A stretch of DNA of 12,250 nt, from positions 1 to 12,250 of the forward strand of contig CANRGW010000026.1 in the NCBI GenBank assembly GCA_947630205.1, written 5' to 3'. Shown here piece by piece: positions 4,777 to 11,243 of this stretch (its first letter is position 1; the number at the start of each line of letters is the position of its first letter). The translations under genes were made by a program, and so were the position numbers. The notes beneath the pieces are model-generated. The model was not told the origin of the DNA and did no database searches. It was given only the letters and a program-made list of their open reading frames with translations. The stretch is from an uncultured Bacilli bacterium. GTDB taxonomy: Bacteria; Bacillota_I; Bacilli_A; RF39; UBA660.

Positions 4777-6915
4777 CTATTCATCAAAGAGACTTAAAGA
4801 GACCTTTTCTTTTTCTAGGTTTATATCTATAACATAAACATCAACAATATCTCCAACACTTAAAACGTCGCTTGGATCTTTAATATAATTTTTGGAAATT
4901 TTCGAAATATGAACTAAACCGTCATTATGAAGTCCTATATCAACAAAAGCCCCAAAATCAATAACATTTCGAACCGTTCCTTGTAATTTATCATGAAGTT
5001 TTAAGTTATCAATTGTTAAAATATCACTTCTTAAAAGAGGTTTAGGTATCTCATCTCTTGGATCACGATTAGGTTTAGAAAGAGATTTTAAAATATCTTC
5101 TAAAGTATACTTATCAATATCTAAAGTTTCTAATTTATCTTTAACTTTTTCTAGTTTCTTAGTTAAAGTTTCTGTTCCCAGTTCCTCTATTGAAGAATTA
5201 GCCATATTTAAAATTTTTAAAGCATCAGAATAGTTATCAGGATGAATATCAGTTTTATCAAGGTGATTAGGACCATCAATTATTCTTAAAAAGCCAATTG
5301 CTTGTTCATATACTTTATCTGTCATACCTTTAATTTTTTTTAATTCTTCTCGAGTTTCTATTTTTCCAACTTTATTTTTATAAGATAAAATATTTTCAAT
5401 AACATTTTTCTTTAAACCGGAAATATATGATAAAAGAGAAAAGGAGGCATTATTAACATTAACTCCTACTTGATTAACAATTTTGGAAACGGTAAAGTCA
5501 AGAGAATTACTTAAATCTTTAACAGGAACATCATGTTGATATAGTCCTACTCCAATACTTTTGGGTTCGATTTTAACAAGTTCTGATAAACTATCTTGAA
5601 GACGTCTTGCTAAACTTATAGCACTTCTTTTTTCAACAGTTAAAGAAGGAAATTCTGAGGCTGCTAAAGGACTTGCTGAATAAACACTTGCTCCGGCTTC
5701 ATTGACAATGATATATTCAACTTTTCGTTTAATTTTCTTAATTAAGTTAGCAACAAAACTTTCATTTTCACGACTAGCCGTTCCATTACCAATTGCTATA
5801 ATATCGACTTGGTATTTTTCGATTAAATCGGCTATAACCTTTTCACTTTCTGCAATTTTATTATGAGGAGGGGCTGGATAAATAACTGCAACTTCTAAAA
5901 GTTCCCCACTTGGATTAACAACTGCAACCTTAGTTCCCGTTCTATAACCTGGGTCAAGGGCTAAAACAACTTTATCTTTAATAGGAGGCGTAAGTAGTAA
6001 ACTTTCTAAGTTCTTACTAAAATTCTTAATCGCTTCAATATTCGCTTTATCAGTAATACTAGCTCTAATTTCTCTTTCAATACTTGGTAATAAAAGTCTA
6101 TTTAAACTATCATTAATGGCTTCTTTTACTAAACTAGCACTTTCCGTATTAAAATTTTTAATAACTTTCTTTTCTAAATAATTTTCAAGATATTCCTTAG
6201 AAAACTCAAAAGAAACAGTAATTACTTTCTCTTTTTCAGCCCGATTAATGGCTAAAACTCGATGCGGTTTAATACTTTTAATTTTTTCATTATAATCATA
6301 ATACATTTCATAAACTTTATTTGTATCAGGATTATTTTTCTTAACTTTTGTTTTAATAACTCCTTCTTTTTCTAAATACATTCTTATATATTTACGGTAT
6401 TTAGCATTATCACTTATATTTTCTGCAATTATATAACTTGCACCAAGTAAAGCATCTTCAACCGTTTTAACATTATCATTTAAATAATCTAAAGCCATAC
6501 TTTTTAAACTACTATTATCAAATAACATAATCTTTTTAGCAAGAGGTTCTAAACCATTTTTAATAGCATCCCCTGCTTTTGTTTTTTTCTTTTCTTTATA
6601 TGGTAAGTATAAATCTTCAACATCAACTAATTTCGTACAAGCCATAATTTCTTGTTCTAATTCTTTAGTCATTAAACCTTTTTCATCTATTAAACGAATT
6701 ACATCAAGTTTTCTCTTATATAAATTTTCTTGATATTTATACATAGTTTCAATACTTCTTATTTTTTCTTCATCCAAAGCCCCCGTTACTTCTTTCCTGT
6801 ATCTCGCGATAAAAGGAATAGTATTCCCCTCACTTAATAATTTAATTACAGCATTTATTTGCCATACTTTAATATTTAATTCATTTTCTAATATTTTTAT
6901 TATATCTTCATTCAT
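4777..6915 (-). CDS. tex: Tex, S1-domain RNA-binding transcription accessory protein
   Basis: 712 residues, full length for Tex. Order of domains: the Tex N-terminal helical region (about 1-190, with IPFIARYRKEVTGALDE at 33-49 and DLYLPYKEKKKTKA at 101-114), a linker, a YqgF/RNase H-like domain (about 316-445, with LALDPGYRTGTK, GNGTASRE, NEAGASVYSAS), helix-hairpin-helix repeats (about 485-560), and a C-terminal S1 RNA-binding domain (about 641-710, GTVRNVIDFGAFVDIG and DGLVHIS). Tex is a conserved cytoplasmic nucleic-acid-binding protein linked to transcription and RNA metabolism; its precise role is not settled. The ATG at 6915 has GAGGT at 6922-6926. There is no terminator before the downstream small ORF, so part of its transcripts may continue leftward. 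Confidence 0.97.
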   Translation of the reverse strand: MNEDIIKILENELNIKVWQINAVIKLLSEGNTIPFIARYRKEVTGALDEEKIRSIETMYKYQENLYKRKLDVIRLIDEKGLMTKELEQEIMACTKLVDVEDLYLPYKEKKKTKAGDAIKNGLEPLAKKIMLFDNSSLKSMALDYLNDNVKTVEDALLGASYIIAENISDNAKYRKYIRMYLEKEGVIKTKVKKNNPDTNKVYEMYYDYNEKIKSIKPHRVLAINRAEKEKVITVSFEFSKEYLENYLEKKVIKNFNTESASLVKEAINDSLNRLLLPSIEREIRASITDKANIEAIKNFSKNLESLLLTPPIKDKVVLALDPGYRTGTKVAVVNPSGELLEVAVIYPAPPHNKIAESEKVIADLIEKYQVDIIAIGNGTASRENESFVANLIKKIKRKVEYIIVNEAGASVYSASPLAASEFPSLTVEKRSAISLARRLQDSLSELVKIEPKSIGVGLYQHDVPVKDLSNSLDFTVSKIVNQVGVNVNNASFSLLSYISGLKKNVIENILSYKNKVGKIETREELKKIKGMTDKVYEQAIGFLRIIDGPNHLDKTDIHPDNYSDALKILNMANSSIEELGTETLTKKLEKVKDKLETLDIDKYTLEDILKSLSKPNRDPRDEIPKPLLRSDILTIDNLKLHDKLQGTVRNVIDFGAFVDIGLHNDGLVHISKISKNYIKDPSDVLSVGDIVDVYVIDINLEKEKVSLSLFDE

Positions 6916-6934
6916 ATTTTTACCTCACTTTATT

Positions 6935-6964
6935 ATTATAAAAAAAATATAATGAAAAAAGCAA
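6935..6964 (-). promoter_or_regulatory. Possible tex promoter
   Basis: On the - strand a perfect TATAAT (6940-6935) is preceded at 18 nt by TTGCTT (6964-6959), a weak -35 that overlaps the upstream gene's terminator hairpin. A start near 6928 would give a leader of about 12 nt holding just the ribosome binding site. An AT-rich background makes TATAAT common, so this is tentative. Confidence 0.4.
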
Positions 6965-6985
6965 GATAAATTACACTTATCTTAC
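6955..6985 (-). terminator. Terminator of the MgtC / membrane-protein operon
   Basis: aagataa (6963-6969) pairs with ttatctt (6977-6983), 7 bp with a 7-nt loop and a g/c pair beyond one mismatch. On the - strand TTTTTT (6960-6955) follows. It sits just after the stop codon of the membrane-protein gene and before tex. Confidence 0.65.
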
Positions 6986-6986
6986 T

Positions 6987-8357
6987 TTAAAGATTAGCAT
7001 TATCTTCTAAATTATTTAAAAGACTACTTTCTAAAAGTTTTAAAAGAATATTCTCAGTAATGGAATTTTTTTCTTCTCCACTTAAAGTTTCATATTCAAC
7101 GGCTGTACTATAATCTTCAACTTTAATTAAATCATCACCATAATTAGTTTTAGCCTCAAGCGTTAAATCAAGTTGTTCTTCTTTATTTTTTATATTGGCT
7201 AAAAATTTTATTTCTTGTTGATTATCAGTATTTTTAATATCACCATCTAAATCAAAACTAATATTTTCTTTTTTATCTTTAACATTTAAAGATATTCTTA
7301 AATCATTTTCCGAAATATTTTTAATTGATATATTAATCTCATTATCAGAAACTAAATTAAAGGTAATTGTTTTATCTTTATTTTCTAAAGTAAATGTTCT
7401 AACTACTTGTTCATTATTATATTCTTTATAAGTTATCTTTTTATCTTTTATTTTTAATTTTCCTTTAGTATTAGTATCAAGAATAGTAGAATTAACATCA
7501 TATTCTCCTTTAGAAACTCTCGTTATTTCTACTTTTAAAGAAGAAAAATCGGCTTTTAAACTCATAATTTCTTTTTGAAAACGATTAATAACTAATTCTA
7601 TTTGTCCTTTAGGAAGAATTAAATCTTCACTTTTACTATCTTGAAATAAATCTTTTAATTTAGCATCATTTTTACATAAATCTAGAAATTTATTTTGAAT
7701 TTTAAGAATATTTTCATCAGTTAATTTATAAATATATTTTACTTCTCCTAGACTTACATTTTCTTTCTTTAAATCGGCTTCTTTTAAAGCCTCTAAAATA
7801 TTAGTAATATAACTTTTCGTAATATCACGATAATCTTCTAAACTATATTTTTCTTTTTCTAATTCTTGTAAAACTTCAAAGATATTTTCATTAAATGTAC
7901 TTAGTTTTAAAATATTTGCATATATATCATCTGACTTTAAATATAAATTATTTTTATTAATACTCAAGGTACCATCTAATAAACTATTTTCTTTTTGTAA
8001 AAGTTTTAAATTTAAACTCATTTCTTCTTTTTGATTAGATAACCCCAATGTATAATTTAAAGCAAAATCATTTAAATAGGTTAAATCTTTATTATCCGTT
8101 TTTAAAGTAATATTACCCGTTTGTATACTTTCTTTTCCATGAGGTATAGTTTTAGGAATACTTGCAAATGTATCTTCAACATAACTATTCAAAGTACGAG
8201 TAACTGTTTTTAAATAATTTTCGGGTGTTAAAGAGGCTTCAAATAAATAATAACCTACTCCACCTAAGATGGAAATTAAACCTATTATAAAAATTATAAT
8301 AGCAACTATTTTCCCTTTACTTTTTTTATCAACAAAATCTAAATTTTCTTCTTCCAT
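6987..8357 (-). CDS. Single-pass membrane protein with a large external domain, function unknown
   Basis: 456 residues. A short charged N-terminus (1-15) is followed by one membrane helix (about 16-38, KIVAIIIFIIGLISILGG) without a lipobox Cys, so the protein is anchored with residues 39-456 outside the cell. The external part starts helical (ENYLKTVTRTLNSYVEDTF) and then becomes a succession of alternating polar/hydrophobic strands (GKLKIKDKKITYKEY, TITFNLVSDNEINISIKNI, ISFDLDGDIKN), suggesting a large beta-sheet domain like the lipid- or ligand-binding folds of some lipoproteins; that is inference. I know of no motif that assigns a function. The ATG at 8357 has AGGTAGGT upstream. It follows the MgtC-like gene after 15 nt, so the two are co-transcribed and may act together at the membrane. 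Confidence 0.88.
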   Translation of the reverse strand: MEEENLDFVDKKSKGKIVAIIIFIIGLISILGGVGYYLFEASLTPENYLKTVTRTLNSYVEDTFASIPKTIPHGKESIQTGNITLKTDNKDLTYLNDFALNYTLGLSNQKEEMSLNLKLLQKENSLLDGTLSINKNNLYLKSDDIYANILKLSTFNENIFEVLQELEKEKYSLEDYRDITKSYITNILEALKEADLKKENVSLGEVKYIYKLTDENILKIQNKFLDLCKNDAKLKDLFQDSKSEDLILPKGQIELVINRFQKEIMSLKADFSSLKVEITRVSKGEYDVNSTILDTNTKGKLKIKDKKITYKEYNNEQVVRTFTLENKDKTITFNLVSDNEINISIKNISENDLRISLNVKDKKENISFDLDGDIKNTDNQQEIKFLANIKNKEEQLDLTLEAKTNYGDDLIKVEDYSTAVEYETLSGEEKNSITENILLKLLESSLLNNLEDNANL

Positions 8358-8372
8358 ACTTACCTACCTTTT

Positions 8373-9080
8373 CTATATTTCTTCATCATATTCTTCTTTA
8401 GTTATCTCTCCTAATTTTTTTAATTCTAAAGAAGCCGGTTTATATCCTAAATTTACTTTATCAACTAAAATATCTATTTTATTATCTTTATCTTTAGAAA
8501 TTTGAAAATTAAAAATTAATTCGGTATCTTTTAAATGTCTTTTTATAGTTAAATTTTGAGTTTCAATTTGATTAGATTTAACAAAATCTTGAATTTCTTT
8601 TTTAACTTCTGATATTTCTTTTTGAGAACCTTTAATAGTTAATAAATAATTACAAAGTAAATGTTTATTGTTACTAATACTATTTATAAATCTATTAACG
8701 TATCTTAAAATGGTATTAGCAAATAAAAGGATAATTGTACCAAGGATTGCTTCTTTTATAGCACCTCCAGCACAAAGTGTTCCAATTGCAGCATCACACC
8801 AAAGCGTCGCGGCAGTTGTTAAACCTCGAACTTTTTTTCCATCTTTTAAAATTACTCCGGCTCCTAAAAAACCAATACCAGTTACAACTTGGGAAGCAAT
8901 TCTAGAAATATCATTAGCCCCAACGGAAAAAGAAAAGTTTACAAATAAAAAAGCACCAAGAGAGACTAAAATTGTCGTTCTTAAACCAATTATTCTTTTT
9001 CGATATTGTCGTTCTATACCTATTAAAAAACTCAAAAAAAAGCAAATTAATAAAGAATAGAAAAATTCCTGTATATCCAT
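8373..9080 (-). CDS. MgtC/SapB-family membrane protein
   Basis: 235 residues from the ATG at 9080. Residues 1-128 form the MgtC/SapB membrane domain with four to five helices and its signature blocks: GIERQYRKRIIGLRT (21-35), QVVTGIGFLGAGVILK (64-79), VRGLTTAATLWCDAAIG (84-100). The C-terminal part (about 135-235) is soluble with an alternating strand/helix pattern (LLTIKGSQKEISEVKKEIQ), like the cytoplasmic C-terminal domain of this family. MgtC proteins are linked to growth at low magnesium and to acid or intracellular survival, acting through other membrane proteins rather than as proven transporters. The longer frame to 9116 is rejected because GGAG at 9089-9092 sits 8 nt before 9080 and the promoter -10 lies inside the extension. 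First gene of a two-gene operon. Confidence 0.93.
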   Translation of the reverse strand: MDIQEFFYSLLICFFLSFLIGIERQYRKRIIGLRTTILVSLGAFLFVNFSFSVGANDISRIASQVVTGIGFLGAGVILKDGKKVRGLTTAATLWCDAAIGTLCAGGAIKEAILGTIILLFANTILRYVNRFINSISNNKHLLCNYLLTIKGSQKEISEVKKEIQDFVKSNQIETQNLTIKRHLKDTELIFNFQISKDKDNKIDILVDKVNLGYKPASLELKKLGEITKEEYDEEI

Positions 9081-9107
9081 CTTATCAACTCCAATTATTC
9101 TATTAAA

Positions 9108-9136
9108 ATAATACACTAAAAAAGAAAATTTGACAA
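9108..9136 (-). promoter_or_regulatory. Sigma-A-type promoter of the MgtC operon
   Basis: On the - strand the -35 TTGTCA (9136-9131) and -10 TATTAT (9113-9108) are separated by exactly 17 nt. Transcription would start near 9101, just before GGAG at 9092. It shows that the ATG at 9080, not 9116, is the real start. Confidence 0.75.
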
Positions 9137-9142
9137 GGTTTT
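9134..9142. repeat. Left copy of CAAGGTTTT flanking the ATPase/TOPRIM pair
   Basis: Exact 9-nt match to 11197-11205, on the same strand, followed in both copies by an A-run and ATACA. The two copies bracket the two-gene unit. On the - strand each reads AAAACCTTG and includes the first bases of a -35 box, so a shared promoter element is an alternative to an insertion scar. Confidence 0.35.
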
Positions 9143-9143
9143 T

Positions 9144-9166
9144 AAAAAAAATACATATTAATTTTT
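9144..9166 (-). terminator. Weak possible terminator after the TOPRIM-like gene
   Basis: On the - strand AAAAAT (9166-9161) can pair with ATTTTT (9152-9147), followed by further Ts to 9144. The stem is all A-U, so efficiency is doubtful; there is no better candidate in 9117-9175, and transcripts may run into the MgtC operon. Confidence 0.3.
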
Positions 9167-9175
9167 CCTATACTA

Positions 9176-9760
9176 TTAATCTGCTTGATCTAAACAAAAT
9201 TTTAAAAATATATCCAAATTTGTATCCTTTTGCTTTTTTAATAAATTATATAATTCTTCAATCTGTACACTATCTGATTTCTCATACTTCAAATCAGTTG
9301 GAAAGATTTTAATATATTCTTTTTTTCTTTTCTCGCCTTTTTTTTGAAAAGGAATATTAGCATTCACCAATACAGGTTCAAGATTTGGAATATTATAAAT
9401 TGGAACAATATATTTATATGCCCAATGATTTTTAAACATATTTCCATTCATAAAATCATTTTTTTCTTTATCTGTACAATCATCAGTATCCATAATTATA
9501 AATATTTTAAAATCATCACTTATTGTTTTATTATCAATTAACTCAATATCTTCATATACATTAATAAAATTTCTAAAAGATTTAAATATTTTATTGTTAA
9601 GAGTATTCTTTAAACTTGTTATTTGAATTGCTTTTTCACCATTTTTATCACTATAAATTTCTATTTTTAACCTAAGTTTACTTTTTATATATTGACATAT
9701 TTGTTTTTCTGATTTTCCATGAACAATTACAACCGCCTTTGTGTATTTTAACTTCATCAT
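9176..9760 (-). CDS. TOPRIM/RloB-like protein, partner of the upstream ATPase
   Basis: 194 residues. It opens with a strand and glycine loop, KAVVIVHGKSEKQICQYIKSK (8-28), in the place where TOPRIM domains have V-E-G-x-x-E/D. A second strand ends in FIIMDTDDC (87-95), matching the DxD motif that binds metal in TOPRIM enzymes. Further on, PIYNIPNLEPVL (120-131) resembles the N-P-x-F/L-E block of RloB-type proteins. The motif-1 Glu is replaced by H14; E18 follows four residues later. TOPRIM partners of AAA ATPases in two-gene defence modules (RloAB, AbiL, PARIS) act as nucleases, including on tRNA in PARIS; this protein being such an effector is inference. The ATG at 9760 has AGAGGAT about 7 nt upstream, and that site contains the ATPase stop codon, so the pair is coupled. 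It is shorter than most RloB or AriB proteins. Confidence 0.85.
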   Translation of the reverse strand: MMKLKYTKAVVIVHGKSEKQICQYIKSKLRLKIEIYSDKNGEKAIQITSLKNTLNNKIFKSFRNFINVYEDIELIDNKTISDDFKIFIIMDTDDCTDKEKNDFMNGNMFKNHWAYKYIVPIYNIPNLEPVLVNANIPFQKKGEKRKKEYIKIFPTDLKYEKSDSVQIEELYNLLKKQKDTNLDIFLKFCLDQAD

Positions 9761-9770
9761 ATTAGATCCT

Positions 9771-11084
9771 CTATTTTAGGCTTTCAATTAATTCTTCAAA
9801 ATCTATATCAGAAATTATTGGTACTCCACCATATAAACCACTAAGATATTTCTTCCTTGGACTATTGTTTTTATGAATTCGACCTTCAAAATTCGTTATA
9901 GGAATTAATTCTTTTTCGGCTTTACTATTAACATTAAATACATAAATATTTTGATTAGGGATTGTAGAATTTATAAGCATAGTATTATGTGTTGTAATAA
10001 TTAATTGTCCTTTAACATATCTAAAAATGCATTCTAACAAGTTTTTAACTAATAAATCATGAATACCTGTATCCATTTCGTCAATGATTACCGTTTGTCC
10101 TTCACAGGCAGATATAAAATACGGGATTAAAGATAAAATATTTTGAGTACCAGTTGACTCTAAAGCAAAATCAATATCAATTATTTTTCCATACAACATT
10201 TTTTTTAGGAAAAGTTGATATTTTATATAACTATCCTCAACTGTTTTTTTATAATAAACATTTTTTATATCAGAATATAAATTAGTAAATATTTCATTTA
10301 ATAAATATTCATTCTTATCAAGGGCTTTTTCATATTTTATAGGAATTTTGCCACTTTCTAAATCAAATAGTAAATTATGTTTTGTTCCAATAACTCCAAA
10401 TTCCGTTTGATTTCCACCTTTTATTTTGGTGCATATTGTACTTAAATAAAATAAAACATCATATAAACTTCTAGATACTCTTTTATTCATATATTCTCTT
10501 TTTTTATCTTCAAATTCATAAGACAAAATAGAAAGAAAAGAATGTTTTCCCCAGTATTTATCAATTAATTCCATAAAATCATTATAATAACCTTTATCAG
10601 TAAAAATACTAGTATTAACTTTAATATTATCCTTATTAATATTAAAAAAACAAGTTTGATTTTTATTTATAACATATTCTAGTTTTTCAGATACAATTTC
10701 TTCATTATTGGTTTCAATACGATAAACTCCATTTTTCTTATTGTATATAAAACCATATTCCAAAATCATATTACCAGTTGAACCTATTGTTTTACAATCA
10801 TTGATAATTTGTTTAATATTTTTAAATCTCTTTTCTAAGTTCAATTTAGATATTTCATTTTTAATTTCTAAATTTTCTTCCATTATACCTTTTATAATTT
10901 CAATAGAAGACATAGTTCTAATTGTTTCATTTAAAGTATAAAAGGAATTAGCAAAATTAGATTTTCCAATACTATTTTCACCATAAATAAGCATTAAATT
11001 TTTTGCTTTTGACTTTGTTTTCATAAAATCAACTTTTAAATTAACAAGTGATTTATAATTAACAAGATTTACATAACTTATCAT
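9771..11084 (-). CDS. AAA/ABC-type ATPase, AAA_15 (RloA-like), probable defence sensor
   Basis: 437 residues from the ATG at 11084. Motifs in order: the N-terminal strand-turn-strand MISYVNLVNYKSLVNLKVDF, Walker A GENSIGKSN (35-43), an ABC signature-like block ESTGTQ (309-314), Walker B with D-loop TVIIDEMDTGIH (331-342), the switch His in ITTHNT (363-368), and the tail YLSGLYGGVP (413-422) typical of RloA-type ATPases. Between Walker A and the signature lie about 265 residues of mostly helical sequence in place of a long Rad50 coiled coil. Such ATPases form cytoplasmic complexes with a nuclease or TOPRIM partner and gate its activity. The open frame runs to 11150, but AAGGT before 11084 and the fact that the protein begins there with the first family strand decide the start. 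It ends 10 nt before the TOPRIM-like gene. Confidence 0.92.
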   Translation of the reverse strand: MISYVNLVNYKSLVNLKVDFMKTKSKAKNLMLIYGENSIGKSNFANSFYTLNETIRTMSSIEIIKGIMEENLEIKNEISKLNLEKRFKNIKQIINDCKTIGSTGNMILEYGFIYNKKNGVYRIETNNEEIVSEKLEYVINKNQTCFFNINKDNIKVNTSIFTDKGYYNDFMELIDKYWGKHSFLSILSYEFEDKKREYMNKRVSRSLYDVLFYLSTICTKIKGGNQTEFGVIGTKHNLLFDLESGKIPIKYEKALDKNEYLLNEIFTNLYSDIKNVYYKKTVEDSYIKYQLFLKKMLYGKIIDIDFALESTGTQNILSLIPYFISACEGQTVIIDEMDTGIHDLLVKNLLECIFRYVKGQLIITTHNTMLINSTIPNQNIYVFNVNSKAEKELIPITNFEGRIHKNNSPRKKYLSGLYGGVPIISDIDFEELIESLK

Positions 11085-11109
11085 AATAAACCTTTTTCCT
11101 TTCATTATT

Positions 11110-11118
11110 ATTATATCA
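11110..11118 (-). promoter_or_regulatory. Proximal extended -10 promoter of the ATPase operon
   Basis: On the - strand TGATATAAT fits TGnTATAAT exactly (11118-11110), with no clear -35. A start near 11103 gives a leader of about 19 nt carrying the ribosome binding site. The longer reading frame to 11150 would place this inside the gene, another reason for the start at 11084. Confidence 0.45.
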
Positions 11119-11172
11119 TAATTGTTTAAAAATACTACATTTTTGCACATCTTTTTTTAATTTTTGTTATAT

Positions 11173-11200
11173 ATTATACCATTTTTATTAAAAAATCAAG
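11173..11200 (-). promoter_or_regulatory. Distal extended -10 promoter of the ATPase operon
   Basis: On the - strand TGGTATAAT (TGnTATAAT, ending at 11173) has CTTGAT/TTGATT upstream at 15-16 nt. Transcription would start near 11166, giving a leader of about 80 nt that includes the proximal promoter and an AAAAAT-actac-ATTTTT inverted repeat (11128-11144) that could be an operator. Confidence 0.55.
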
Positions 11201-11205
11201 GTTTT
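11197..11205. repeat. Right copy of CAAGGTTTT flanking the ATPase/TOPRIM pair
   Basis: Exact 9-nt match to 9134-9142. It lies between the glyS terminator and the ATPase promoter and partly overlaps that promoter's -35. Confidence 0.35.
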
Positions 11206-11211
11206 ACTATT

Positions 11212-11243
11212 AAAAAATACAAGATTATTTAAGTCTTGTATTT
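11212..11243 (-). terminator. Terminator of the glycyl-tRNA synthetase gene
   Basis: aaatacaaga (11215-11224) pairs perfectly with tcttgtattt (11234-11243), a 10-bp stem with a 9-nt loop containing the glyS stop codon. On the - strand Ts follow (11217-11212). It insulates glyS from the ATPase operon downstream. Confidence 0.8.

Noticed and set aside
8668..9060. A 130-codon open frame on the + strand opposite the MgtC-like gene.
   Set aside because: It is the shadow of a strongly recognisable MgtC/SapB gene, has no ribosome binding site, and its proline/lysine-rich translation shows no family pattern. The other + frames under the leftward genes were dropped for the same reason.
9130..9157. 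A perfect TTGACA on the + strand with TACATA 16 nt further on, resembling a promoter.
   Set aside because: Nothing on the + strand follows it except the reverse complement of the TOPRIM-like and ATPase genes. It overlaps the real - strand promoter of the MgtC operon, and the -10 is poor. An antisense RNA cannot be excluded but is not supported.
11085..11150. Extension of the ATPase to the upstream start at 11150.
   Set aside because: The extra 22 residues contain a TGnTATAAT promoter, have no ribosome binding site, and precede the first conserved strand of the family.
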